Positions 36,677 to 48,317 of a DNA stretch of 64,000 bases are shown here, in pieces. Origin of the DNA: Gigaspora rosea (lineage: Eukaryota; Glomeromycota; Glomeromycetes; Diversisporales; Gigasporaceae); the NCBI GenBank assembly GCA_003550325.1, contig QKWP01000054.1:267410-331409 (forward strand), written 5' to 3'. Each line of letters opens with the position of its first letter. The first letter of the stretch is position 1. Both the position numbers and the translations under genes were made by a program. The notes beneath the pieces were generated by a model. It did not search any database. It was not told the DNA's origin and worked only from the letters and a program-made list of their open reading frames with translations.

Positions 36677-37670
36677 CTACAAGAGCGGAAAAAAGAAAAA
36701 TCGTTACAGCTGGACCTAGAAATAGTAGAAGAAGAAGATTGGAAAAAATTCTGAGCCAGGTTAGACAAAGATCTACGGGAACAAGACATAAACAAGAACA
36801 TAGATAGAGAAAACCCGGACAAATTATGGGAGGTAATCGAAAAATTAGTAGTTCAGGCAGTAAACAAATACTTGCCAAGAAAAAAAAAGTGACTCTCAGT
36901 TGAGTCATGCAGCCTAGAAACTAGGGATAAAGAAGAGAAAGATATTAGAAAAGACATCAAAATATTGGGCAAAATACAATGAAAGTTAAGAAAACAAGAA
37001 AAAGGAGAAACAAAAAGCCTAACAACTGAGCAAAAGCAGATGTGCATAGAAATAATAGAAAGAAAAGAGCTTAGCAGCATGAGCACATACAGGTTGAGGA
37101 CCTCATGCTGGAAAAAAGAGTTGTAGGGTTCTGGAAAACACTAACTGTGCACTTGAACCTCTTACTGAAACAAAAAGAGAAAAAAAGAATAAGAGGTTTC
37201 ATCGAAACTCGTCATAACATGATCGTTAAAGACCAGAAGAAGATGTGACAAGCTTGCTAGACAAATCTTATAGAAAGATTAAGCTTAACAAGGTTATAGT
37301 TCGGGATAAGGATGATGAACCGTGACTAATAAACAATCTAGAAGAAGTGTTAGAGGCAGTACATGCGCACGTTAGTGGTCAGTATATAGAAAGAAGACAC
37401 AAAGCAGATGATATGCCAGAAAGCTGGAAGTCAGTTTACAAGGCACATTAAAATGTCAAGGCTGAATGGTATAATGAAATAGAAAAATGTGTCACAATAG
37501 AAGAGTGGGATGAAGCAGTAAGAAATACAAAAAATAATTCAGCCCCAGGACAATCTGGGATCACGTACCCTCTAATAAAACGAGTAGAAAAAAAAGCCAA
37601 AGAGCTATTAGCAAAACTAGCATCAGTATGCTTAAGAAAGGGGCTAATACCAAGAAAATGAAAGCTGGAG

Positions 37671-38573
37671 TTGCTATATCCAATTCCAAAACATGAAGAC
37701 TGGAAATACAATCTAAATAACGTAAGGCCAATAGCTCTTATTGAGGTCGTAAGAAAATGTACAGTAAGAATTCTAACAATCAGACTGTGCAAAATATTAA
37801 AAAAAAGAGACATTTTGCGTGGCTACAACTTTGCTGGATTGCCAGGAGGTGGCACAGCTGCGCCAATTCACATAATTAACAACATAGTTGAAGATGCGAA
37901 AGAACAGGAAAGAGAGTTATGGATGGCTTTCCAGGACATGAAGAAGGCATTCGACTCTGTCAGTTTAAAAATGTTAAGACTAGCTATGTATAGAATTAAA
38001 ATCCCAGAGTGCATAGTTTCCTTCATAATAGAGCTATTTGATAAACAGGAAATAGAAGTAATTATAGGAGTAGGGAATACGGCAAAATTCCAAGCTTTGG
38101 ACGGTATAGACCAAGGTGAGGTGATTTCTCCCTTGGTCTTGCAAATATTTTACGACCCGCTTTTGACAGTAATACAAAATAGAGAAGACCTAGAGTACAA
38201 AATTCAAGTGGATTGGCCTACAAATATTTGCAAGCTAAAACTTAATACAATAAAGTGGAGGCAGGCGATCTTGGCATATGCTGACGATATGGTGTGGTTG
38301 GCAAAGTCCAAGGATGAAATGATGGAAATTATTAAAATATCCGAAGAATTTTTCGAAATCAACAATATAAAAATAAATAGTAACAAGTCCGAACTTATTG
38401 TTATCAATTCAAGTATCAAAAAGGCCAATCTACAAGAAAAGGATGAGATACAAATGGGAGGTGTCACTGTCCAAGCAAAAGAAAAAGAAAAAGCTGTCAG
38501 GTACTTAGGAATCTGGTTATCAGAGCGGAAAGAAAAAGAATGCTGTTCTGAGATTGTCAAAAGAGAAGTTTAG
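37671..38573 (+). pseudogene. LINE ORF2 reverse transcriptase core
   Basis: This 300-codon open stretch contains the palm and fingers of a LINE reverse transcriptase: RPIALIEVVRKC, then FAGLPGGGTAAPIH, then FQDMKKAFDSVS (first catalytic Asp), GIDQGEVISPLV, and LAYADDMVWLAKS with the YADD catalytic pair at 38277-38288. The frame upstream (37090-37670), with the N-terminal extension, has stops, including one just before this segment. All three catalytic aspartates are present. Confidence 0.9.
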
Positions 38574-38602
38574 CAAGTTGTAAAGCGATTCAGAAAAAAA
38601 GA

Positions 38603-39693
38603 ATGATGCTTGGTCAACTAGTTTATATAAACAATAGGGTTCCGATACCAAGATTAGAATACCGCCTGCAATGCTGCTTACTGTCCGAAAATATGTGCGC
38701 AAGATTACATCGCCTGATGTTAATGATGATCAAAAACAAGGCGAACCTAGCAAAGACTCTGGCAATGGCAGTTGTAACACACAAAAATCTAATAGGTGCT
38801 AAAACCCTATGGCAGAACCAAATTGCATACCACTTTACAGAGCTAGCAATAAGGCTCAACGATGATGGCGCAGTAGGACACACCACTTCGATCAGAGTAA
38901 TGCAAAGTCAACTACATTGTAAATGCACAAAAAACATATTAGAAGTAAACAGTGCAAGATTGGAAAATTACTGTATTAAGAACAATCTGTCATACAACAT
39001 AGTCAAGTTGGCTAAAAGATTTGGACTAGAAATTAGGAACATCACAAAGACAAATGTGCTAAATTTTGCTACAAGCGACCTAGAGCTGGCAGGATTGCTG
39101 GATAAACGTAGTCTAACGAGTTTCTGTAATGAGAAGAAGCTGCACCTATATACAGTAGAGCAGCTGTTAAATCCAAGCGGAACCAAAATGCTCACCTGGC
39201 AGCAAGTCAAGAAAATAAGAGGACAAAGTGTAGTGGAAAAAAGGCAATCTGGTTTGTGAAACTAGAACAGGAGTTGCTAGTAGAAAGTACAGAAACTAGG
39301 AGAATCAATGAAAGGTTTAAAGCAGCAGAAACAAATAACATGGTGTGTAAGACCAATCTAGGAGAAATCTCAAGCAACAAAAGAAGGAAAGAGTGGATCA
39401 TTTTTGGCAGGAGAAATCAACAGAAAGAATATGAAATTGCGAGAATCCTCAAAAAGAAGATAAACCAAAAACTACTTCTCCAGCATTGGGTAAGCGAAGA
39501 AGACTCCAGGGAAAAGTCATGCTCAATTAAAAAGTGCCAAGGCTGCAAACTTGCAGAGGATAGAGAAAAGGGAGAATGCATCTTTTTTAAAGCGTTCAGG
39601 AGCAACAAAAGAGTGATTGACAAAAGACTCATACAGAGAAATAAAAAAGGTGAAGAAGAACGATACGAACTAGAGTGTGCTGGGAGAATTTAG
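38603..39693 (+). pseudogene. LINE ORF2 thumb and connection region
   Basis: Two overlapping open pieces (38603-39259 and 39256-39693) cover the region after the polymerase. The first has IPRLEYRLQCCLLSE and LIGAKTLWQNQIAYHFTEL, which I associate with fungal LINE proteins of this type. The second contains Cys-x4-Cys-x2-Cys-type sequence (CSIKKCQGCKL) near 39522. The frame shifts between them at about 39256. Confidence 0.7.
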
Positions 39694-39839
39694 TTCAATT
39701 CGCAACAATGAGCATAGAGAGAGACGAAGAAGTAGAAGAACAACCACCTCCAATAGTGATAATGAAGCCAGCTGAAGAAGAGTTTATAGAAGGCCAAATC
39801 GAGGGAACAGAAGCACAGAAAAAGCTAAAAGAAATAGGA

Positions 39840-40142
39840 TTTAAGATCAGAAATGGAAACAGATTTGAGATATTCTCAGATAGATCACTGAATTGCGAAG
39901 GTGTAGGAATAGGAAAAACAGAGTTAGGAATTGGCTGGGTTATTAGTAGAATAGATAGTAGAGTAGAAAATATAGAATTTAGTAGTAAGTTTAGTGACTG
40001 GCCTGCTTCAACAAGAGCAAAATTAGGTGTGATTTGGACAGCCTTATTAGTTATGCCACAAGAGGCAGAAGTGCACATTTACACTAATAGCGCAGGTGCA
40101 ATCAGTGCTATTAAGAAAGGGAAAAAAATCAAAAGAACATGA
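39840..40142 (+). pseudogene. LINE ORF2 RNase H-like domain, catalytic residues altered
   Basis: RNase H landmarks are visible: FEIFSDRSL (first Asp), IGWVI, STRAKLGVIWTALL (the AE motif is replaced by KLG) and VHIYTNSAGAISAI (usual TDS is TNS). Thus at least two of the four acidic catalytic residues look lost. A stop follows at 40140. RNase H in ORF2 is typical of the I and related LINE clades. Confidence 0.75.
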
Positions 40143-40629
40143 GAGAATCTGAAGCTCAAGAACGGGAGCGTTTTGCGAGCAATCACAAAGTGTTGGAACA
40201 AGAAAAAGCTAAAGCTACATATGCACAAGGTAAAAGTCATAGTGGTAATGAGCTGAACAAGGTGGCTACAAGCTGGCCAAGAAAGGTGCAAAGGGCCAGC
40301 ATGCCTTCAAAAGAAAGCCAGATCACACAAAGACACTATCTGCCTACCCTTATTGGGAAAACACATCATTGATCAACCCTTGAGAAACTTTTCAACACTA
40401 TGATTATTGCACACTATGATGCAGAATGGGCAGCACTTAGCTCTATAGGGGAGTTAGTAGAAAAGGATACAGGTGATGATAGTAGCAGAAGTAGGTGGAG
40501 AGCATTATAGGATAATATATGCAGAAATAAAGGGTCAAGATGCACAAGCGAAAAGAGAAGTAGAGCCTGGTTTTCCAGATCAAATGTGTTGTTCAACAGC
40601 TTCCAACAAAGGACACTCTCTACAAAAGA

Positions 40630-41322
40630 AAACCCGAGGTATACAAAATCAGTACATGTATCAGCTGCCTAAGAAAAGAAGAGACACAAGACCATCTAGC
40701 ATCCTGCGAAGTATACAAAATTCTGTGGAAAAGAACAAGATGAGAAGTCTGTAGTATGGTAATGTCAAAGTTGAAAAAAAAGGAAGACCTTAAAACAGTG
40801 GACGAAACAACATGGGAAGAAGTCCTGTTTGGAAGCACTGATAAAGAAAAAGAAACGAGGCAAGCTGTGTTAATTAGAGGGTATATCCCAAAAGAAGGTT
40901 ATGAGAGAATCGAACAATTTATTTGTGAAAAGCCAAAAAAGAAAAAACAAATTCTCTGCCTGCTAGTACGCTGCTTCTGGAAAGCATTTTATAAACGAAT
41001 TGGGTGCTTTAGATGCGAAGTCTTCAACGAGTGGGAAAAGGCAAACAGAATTTCGCTAAGACAAAGGAAAGGAAAGCAAGACGAGAAAAGTAGGAAACCG
41101 GAAAAAAGGAAAAGCTGGGAAATACATATAGAAGAAGATAAAGAGAATGGTCAGTTAGGTAAAAGAGTGAATGATGAGAAAGAAAAAGAGAAGAAAAAGA
41201 AAAGAAAGATCTTAGGCGTTGTGCAAGAAACAATAAGAAACTATATTTCTGGCTTCAGTAAACCGCCTTGGTCGTCTCTTGTCAAACCAGTATACAAGAA
41301 GGATAAAAATATTAATAGCTAA
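40630..41322 (+). pseudogene. LINE ORF2 C-terminal CCHC and basic tail
   Basis: At about 40660 one frame reads CISCLRKEETQDHLASC, a Cys-x2-Cys-x8-His-x3-Cys pattern like the zinc knuckle after the polymerase in many LINEs. A 188-codon open piece (40756-41322) continues with FEVFNEWEKAN-like sequence, a Lys/Glu-rich segment and a final SKPPWSSLVKPVYKK. This last piece is intact and could be taken for a gene, but its position inside the target duplication shows it belongs to the LINE. Confidence 0.65.
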
Positions 41323-41580
41323 TCGGTTCTAACAAGGCTAACAGCCTCATCTGTGGACGTTTAAATAACTCTCAGTGAGTTGAGGGCTTTAAAAAGAGGG
41401 AAACGACTGTCATGGCAGGTCGCACCTGGGCTTCGTTGAAGTCGAGTGAGTCTTTATTAGATATAGAAAAGTTTAAAGTATATAGTAATATAGAAGTAAA
41501 CTTAGTACATGTATATGTAATTCTTAATAATAAAGGCAAGGCCGCTAGTTAAAAAAAAAAAAATCAAATACTTGACCATA

Positions 41581-42240
41581 AAATTAATTGAACCATTATT
41601 GATTACCTTATTTATCAAACAATTAAACTCTGTGATTATTAATTTTCAATTTCTTACTGTCTTTACTATATTTTTTGGTACAAGGTACCTGGTATAATGC
41701 GATTTTTTGCAATTAAAAATATTTAAATCACATGTCTTAGACATTACATAATATATAAATAGCATTTTAAAAATTTATCTATATTATTTGTCACACAGAA
41801 TATCTTGCACCAAAAAATATGGTAGCTGCTATTAGCAGAATTTAATTGGGCCAATCAGAGTGAAAAATGGAATTACTTGTGATCTCAAAGATCTGAGGAA
41901 TTCTTTAAATCACATGATATCATGAATGAAATTCACAGAAAAATATTAAATAAATATTTTAATCATGTGATTATTGGTATTTTAATTGGTTGAATTTTTA
42001 TATAGATCAAATGTGTGCATTTATAAAGGTGCATATTTAAGTCTGAAACTACAAAATCTATGAATATGCAAAGATTGGAGAGCGTACACTTATTATTAAG
42101 TCCCAAGCTTGGGACTGGGCTAAGGTATGCGCTTAAGAAGGGTGTATACTTAGGAAGAATGTACTTAGAAAGGTCTGACTGTATATAGTTATTGGGCATG
42201 TAGAGGCCAAAAATTGCAGTTATTTGTCAATTTTGACAAA
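41581..42240. other. Intergenic DNA with two small degenerate MITEs
   Basis: About 41666-41822 is a short MITE: tatattttttggtacaag is repeated inverted as cttgcaccaaaaaatat. 42005-42190 resembles the degenerate repeat at 33355-33650 and contains a small palindrome cccaagcttggg. Otherwise AT-rich. Confidence 0.55.
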
Positions 42241-42248
42241 TAAAGTTC

Positions 42249-42363
42249 TTATTCATTAGAGATTTTGTAAGTATCAGGATAAATAATTAGGTAATACATG
42301 CTGCTCTGCAGCATGTATTGCCTGATCATTTATTCTAGTACTTACAAAATCTCTAATAAATAA
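42249..42363. repeat. 115-bp near-perfect hairpin
   Basis: Left arm 42249-42304 (attagagattttgtaagta through gtaatacatgctgc) and right arm 42308-42363 are inverted copies with few mismatches, separated by three bases. It can form a long snapback stem. Confidence 0.88.
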
Positions 42364-43248
42364 GGCAGTTATTGGAAGCTTACATGCCTAGTAACAGTAT
42401 AATTCTTCTGGCTATGACAATCTGCATGAAACTTTTTTTTACTATAAATATAAACTTCCTACTTTTTTTAAACTCTTTCAAATTAGCTTATTTAATTCAA
42501 AATACCAAAATATAATGTAAATAAAATTTTTTTATATTTTTTTTAATTAATTTAAATTTTAAAAAATATTACTAAAAAAAGATATATATAGCATACAAAT
42601 TCTTCCAAGAAAGTTATTTACCATCAACTGAAAACTTAGACCAAATTACAAAGTTATGAGTTCCAGAAAATACTTTGAAGTCTATTAAAAAATGGGTAAA
42701 CATGCTTAAGAATTGGCATAGGAAAGTTGGATACAATTATAATATTAAAACTTTAACTAAAAAGTTACAACTTGAACAAAAAATGCAAAAATTTATTGTT
42801 AGTATATAGCAATTTAAAACTGAAAAGAATATTTACTTCTTTGTTAAAAAATGTACTAATTCTATTAAATCAATAATCTATGATGCACAAACTGGCCCTA
42901 CTAAATTTAAGTTATTGTACATTGATGATTTTAAAACATTGTTATCCTATATCCACTTCTTCAAAGATATTAGGTAACTAGAGTGATCTTAGACAGTGAA
43001 CACTTTGTGTAACTTCAAACTTTGTTACTGTGGTATATCTAAGTCAGTATGGCGTTTTTAAGAAAACTTAACAAAGAAGATTTAAGGCAATTTGCAATTA
43101 CGAAAGAGGCTACAATTAAAAGTATATGAGGATACTAATAACTGTTTGATTTGTGTAGTTAATAGTTGTTTTTATTATTGAAAGAGTATGAAGACTCGAT
43201 GTTGAACTTGAGGTCCACATCAGCCGCTTTTATACTTTTTGAAATTTT

Positions 43249-43249
43249 N
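43249..43249. other. Single ambiguous base (N)
   Basis: An N in an A/T homopolymer context. Unlike the N at 6292, I see no duplication of its flanks. Confidence 0.9.
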
Positions 43250-43865
43250 AAAACAAAAATAAAAAAAAATCTAGATTTACCTGTAGATCAATTTAAATCC
43301 AAATCAAATCTAATCAATATTTTTATACTATAAAAAAGTATAATTAATGCTATTCATATTTGGCAAATCGTTAGACTATACTATATCTATTTAAAAATCA
43401 TTATATTCTAATAAAATTAATAATTTAATTTAGTTTTTATTATTAATAAATTTAGAAATTACTATTTTTAACATAGTATTTTGCTATTTCTACTATAGTT
43501 ATACAAGATTTTTTATTTTTATTTTTAGTATTCTTTCTAACTTTAACTCTAATCCTAATCTAACTCTATCCTAAAAACTAATAAGTAAACCTTTTTTGGC
43601 TTCTAATTGAAAATTGAAAAGCATATTTTTCTGATTCTAATAGTAGTTAAATTATCAAAAATTGGGCTAGTAGAGTCTAAGAAACTTTTGTAATTGGGAT
43701 CAAAGAAGAGAATATAAGAATTAGCAAATTTAGGGGAGCGCCAGAAATCATCTGATTTCCATTTGCTATACCCCCTACCCCCTCCCCCTACCTAACTGGT
43801 TTAATAGCCAATCAAATTTCGTGTATATTAAATTATTATTAAAAATATTTATAAACTTTAATAGT

Positions 43866-44526
43866 TAATAACTTTTGATCTACTAGTCCAATTTGGATGA
43901 TTTAACTACCAAAATGATCCTCTCAAAGAGAGGATTTTAACAGGCTCAAACTCAAAAATCTAATAACAGGATCATAAAATCGGTATAGATTTGTATATTA
44001 TTACTATATAGTATTTATTAAATAAATACTATATTGTAATAATACACAAATCCATACTGATCTTATGATCCTGTAATTAGATTTATGTGACTTTGGGTTT
44101 GTTAGAATCCTCTCTTTGAGAGGATCATTTTGGTAGTTAAATCATCTAAATTGGACCAGTAGATCAAAAAGTATTTATTATTAAATATTATATAAAATAA
44201 ATAATTTTTGATCCACTCGTTCGATTTGGATGATTTAACTACCAAAATGATACTCTCAAAGAGAGGATTCTAACAAGCCCAAAACCACAAGAATCTAATC
44301 ATAGGATCATAAGATCGATATAGATTTGTGCATTATCCTATATATATAGTATTTATTAAATAAATACTATATATAGTATATAGTAATAATGCACAAATTT
44401 ATATCGATGTTATGATTCTGTAATTAGATTCTTGTGATTTTGGGCTTGTTAGAATCCTCTCTTTGAGAGAATCATTTTGGTAGTTAAATTATCCAAATTG
44501 AACCAGTGGATCAAAAGTTATTAACT
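43866..44526. repeat. Two tandem foldbacks of repeat family E
   Basis: 43866-44175 and 44201-44526 are each palindromes. The arms contain ttttgatctactagtcc, ggatgatttaactaccaaaa, tcctctcaaagagaggatt and ggatcataa, and turn around at tatttattaaataaata. The two units are also direct repeats of each other, so four arms can pair in alternative ways. Confidence 0.88.
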
Positions 44527-45840
44527 AACAAAATTTTTATATATAAAATTTTTAAATAAATATTATATAAATAATAAGTTGATTAGCCAATCAGAATAAC
44601 GGATATATAATAACCTGACTAGGCCAGAGATTCCCCCCCCTAAGAACTTAGCTAATTTCTGGTGCCTCCCTAAGTATATTAGCATCAGATGATCAAGGGT
44701 TACAATATTGAGTATTTATATAGATATGTATACATTGTGCACAAAGGAGTGATAAGCATAGTCAAATGAAAATTTCACAATTTAAATTTCTCCCTAACAG
44801 TAAAATTATTTTTACAAATGCTCTCAAAAATATGACCAAGGAGAATTGGATAATAATGGTAATACAACAGGTATACCAATTTCACCAGATCAATTGAAAA
44901 GTCTGGGCCTATTTATGATATCTGGCTTTATTTTTTCAAATGGCCTGATAATTGTATTATGTCAAATTTGCATCTACAATAGGTGAAAACTAATTAGTAA
45001 TATAAACAAGTACTGTCTTTTAAATAATCATTAAATACTTATTTATATCAATTTTTTATTTTAGAAGATATGTAGTACAAAAAAAAAGCTTAGAAATCAT
45101 ATGATAAATACTATATTACAAAAATTTGTCAAACCTGTAATATTAATATTGAAAGTTGAAATATTGTCACCCAATCTGGTTGTACAACTTCAATTACATA
45201 TTTATATCAACTTGGAACACCTAATTCAACTTTAATGTTAATTACTGGACATAAAAATGAAGTTCTATTAGAATTTATTCATATTTTTCTAAACAACAAA
45301 AAAGATTGTTTATTTGCAATAATTAATTCTAATATTAATAAAGTTGAAATAACTTATATTTAAATTTTGATGATTTTTTAATTGGTATTAATAATTTGTT
45401 ACATTAAGTACTTGCTTTTTAGACTAGTCCAAATATACAATCTATTGAACTGAATAGCCAAGACAATGAAGAACTGGTAATTTACAATTTTTTTTAATAT
45501 AATATAAAATACTAACTTAATATTTATTCTTAGATTAATTTAAATGTACAAACTTTTGAACTAAGCAATAAAGATATTAATGATCCAGTAATGCAAAATA
45601 TATAAGTTTTTATTTTTATTTTTTTTTTTGACTTATATAAACATTTAAAATATTAATTTTCTTAAGCATGCTTTTTTTTTAGATGAATTCTGATTTTCAA
45701 ACCTGTATAACATTATCTGATCTTCAAATTAACTTTGCTACTCCTCAACCTATTCTGGTATTTATGATTCTAGAAATCCTTATGCTAATACATTCAAAAA
45801 AATCCAATGATTGGGGCATCAACTCTTGAAAAGAAAAAAG

Positions 45841-46825
45841 AAAAACTTGCAAATTATTTATAATTATAATATTATAGCTAGTACTATAATTTTCAAATAA
45901 ATTTAATTGTATAATATGTATATTTATATAATTAGTATTATAAGATATATTTAAATTTGCTTAATTAAGTTTAAATTCTGATATTACTGAAATTTATTAA
46001 TAAAAAATAATTATATTATTGATTGATACAGATCATAATGGTCTAAAGAATAATTTATAATTATTAAACTATAATAATAATATTATTTTTAGATATTAAA
46101 TCTTAAAATAATCTTTTAATTATCAAAAAATATTATTAATACTTTAATATTATCTTAAACTCATCAAAAAATGCTAATTTCTTTAAAGTAGTTCTTTGTT
46201 GTATTTGCAGATTTAAGAAATTCCAAAAATTACAAAAATCGTCAATCCAAATAAATTGAAAATACAATAATCTAAAGTATTAAAATAATCTATTTATGAA
46301 TGTTTACTTTTAATTTCAATCAGTAAGTACATATAAAGAAATCAAACATTTAAAATAAGCTATTCATAGATTTACTATTTAATCGTATATAAAAAATATT
46401 TATTAATTTCAGTTAGTTCATAATTATTTAATGCAGTTGAAAGGTATAAATTTCATAGTAAAAATTGGCGGAAATTTACTAATTGCCTTATATAGAAATG
46501 TAATCCCACATGATTCTGTTCTTAAGAAAATACCCTATAGTAAAAAATCAAAACAAACCCATATCTCATAATCTATTTGACTAATTTTAATAATTTTACC
46601 ACCATTAGAATCAGAAAAATTAGTTCTACAACTTTTATTAAAAACTAAAAGAAAGTTTACATAATAAAAAAATACTTTTATATGTAAGCAAGCTAGATTC
46701 CTGTACTACAGTATAAAAAAATATATGAATTTCCATTTTTGTTTATTATAAGATCTGCAATTTTTTACCTCTTTAGAGGCGGACTATCCCTTAACTATTT
46801 TATTTGCATCTGATCTATTAGAATT
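45841..46825. other. AT-rich intergenic DNA
   Basis: Long A/T runs and stops in all frames. A phrase ttattataagatctgcaattt at about 46744 repeats the sequence found in the right arm of the adjoining palindrome (near 47334). Confidence 0.5.
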
Positions 46826-47442
46826 GTTGTAGCCCAGATGTCAATCCTGCCCAGTTGTCAATTGGGCTAGCCCAGATGACAATTTCAATCTGGGCTGCTA
46901 TTTTTGTCCCAGATGCAAATTGCAGATCTTATATTAAAATCCATTAATATTATATATATTCACAAATAAATTGACCAATCAAAATAAATATAGGGAATTG
47001 CTATTTATACACTTATGTTACATGAAGGCCCGGTGTATTGGTTTTGCAAAAATAATTTTGGTTACACATCGCTAATGTTGTATAACGTTACATAGGTCCA
47101 ATTTTGGTAATCTAACACTGGGTCAGCCGGCATTAAGCTTAATGCTGGCCGACCCAGTGTTAGGTTACCAAAATTGGACCTGTGTAACATTACACAACAT
47201 TAGCAGTGTGTAACAAAAAATTATTTTTGCAAAACTAATGCACCAGGCCTTTGTGTAACATAAGTGCATTCCCTATATTTATTTTGATTGGTCAATTTAT
47301 TTGTAAATATATATATAATATTAATGGATTTTAATATAAGATCTGCAATTTGCATCTGGGACAAAAATGGCAGCCCAGATTGAAATTGTCATCTGGGCTA
47401 GCCCAATTGACAACTGGGCAGGATTGTCATCTGGGCTACAAC
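46826..47442. repeat. 617-bp near-perfect palindrome
   Basis: The left arm 46826-47137 and right arm 47138-47442 are inverted copies with only scattered differences, turning at cattaagcttaatg with almost no spacer. The ends read GTTGTAGCCCAGATG and catctgggctacaac. Inside each end are internal tggcccag-type words (agcccagatg, gggctagccca). AGAATT and AGAATC flank it, a weak possible target duplication. There is no reading frame. It is either a foldback transposon or an inverted duplication. Confidence 0.9.
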
Positions 47443-47540
47443 AGAATCATACAAATTAATTGCATTTATATATTTTAATAGTCATTGGCTTGTATGATCT
47501 GCAGAAAAATTGATCACGCCTATAAATAGATTCGCATATA

Positions 47541-47882
47541 TGGGTGATTTCAATAGAAACAGCCCATTTTTACAATTTTTTGAAAAATGAGTTTTTATTA
47601 GATTCATATAAATTTTGACATGATTGACATTTTTCAATTATAAATGAAAGTCGATTTGCATAATAACAAATCAAGATAATGTAAAAGAAAAATTACACGA
47701 GGCTGCAAAGGGTCAACACATCACAAAATTACCCGATAGTCACCTGTTTACCTTTAACCAATAAAAATCGTGAAATTTGATTAATCCCGGATCAGTCCGA
47801 AAATCAAACCAAATGATTAAACTCAATTATCTCAAAATAAAATATATGTAAAAATGGGCTGTTTCTATTGAAATCATCCCCA
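47541..47882. mobile_element. MITE family D, copy 2
   Basis: The ends TGGGTGATTTCAATAGAAAC and gtttctattgaaatcatcccca are flanked by TA. The core is clearly the same as 7016-7346 (cattataaatgaaagtc, aaccaataaaaatcg, gaaatttgattaatcc). Confidence 0.88.
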
Positions 47883-47991
47883 TATAGGTTACTAAAAAAG
47901 GTACTAATCACAATCTTATTCACATTATTATTATATAATCGTTATTTATCATATGACTTAAATATTCTATAGTAATAGTCTTTTTAAGATA

Positions 47992-48106
47992 CCGTATTTC
48001 CGCGGAATAACGCGCAGGGGTATAATTTCGAATTTTGGCTCTAATTTAGCTTAATCGGGCCAAAAATCGAAATAATTGCCCCCTGCGCATTATTTCGCAA
48101 AATACG
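47992..48106. mobile_element. Short MITE with CCGTATTTCCGCGG end
   Basis: TACCGTATTTCCGCGGAATA and, inverted, attatttcgcaaaatacgcta enclose gcgcagggg/ccccctgcgc and a second pair (aatttcgaattttggc, gccaaaaatcgaaat). About 115 bp, nearly one continuous stem, TA at both edges. Confidence 0.75.
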
Positions 48107-48317
48107 CTATATCATTATTTTATATTGTTTGGCGAATAACAAAATTCAAAACTTAATTTATTTATAATGGCAAATTTATGTAATTCTCATTTTAACTACA
48201 TAATTATTGTATAAGGTATCCGACCAAACAATGATTCAACTTATTAAATGTGTTCGTAAAACTGATTTGCTTAATTGGAAAAAACCTGATTCGCAAAATA
48301 TAATTAAAATTTTTATG

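Larger units (their letters stand above)
33956..41563 (+). mobile_element. Full-length but inactivated LINE (APE endonuclease, RT, RNase H)
   Basis: This is a non-LTR retrotransposon of about 7.6 kb, bounded by a 17-bp target duplication and ending in AATAAA (about 41529) and 13 A. Order: an untranslated leader to about 34430, an ORF1 region (34435-35772), then ORF2 with endonuclease (35900-36670), reverse transcriptase (about 37550-38570), thumb/connection (38600-39260), an RNase H-like domain (39840-40140), a CCHC motif (about 40650) and a basic tail (to 41322). Internal frames are interrupted roughly ten times or more, so it cannot make a complete protein, although pieces of 145-300 codons are open. 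Its GC content is higher than the flanks. Reverse-strand open frames over it are shadows. Confidence 0.9.
42600..45840 (+). pseudogene. Decayed Crypton-like tyrosine recombinase gene
   Basis: Scattered exon-like pieces read as a DUF3504/Crypton-type recombinase of the kind common in fungi. About 42610-42965: VPENTLKSIKKWVNMLKNW and LEQKMQKFIVSI, an N-terminal helical domain. About 44805-44990: GNTTGIPISPDQ followed in another frame by GPIYDIWLYFFKWPDN. About 45165-45360: TQSGCTTSITYLYQLG then LMLITGHKNEVL, where the GHK motif corresponds to the conserved His box of tyrosine recombinases. After it, 45424-45840 has exon-like stretches separated by GT-AG-like gaps. Stops and frame changes occur in every piece, and two foldbacks (43866-44526) lie between the first and second. 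The Arg of the catalytic set and the final Tyr are not identified. Confidence 0.55.

Noticed and set aside
36562-40838. Many reverse-strand open frames of 60-127 codons over the LINE
   Set aside because: They lie opposite the recognisable endonuclease, RT and RNase H frames and are Ser/Leu/Phe-rich shadows of AGA/AAA-rich coding sequence.
40756-41322. Intact 188-codon frame as an independent gene
   Set aside because: It is inside the target duplication of the LINE, directly after the CCHC motif, and fits as the ORF2 C-terminus.
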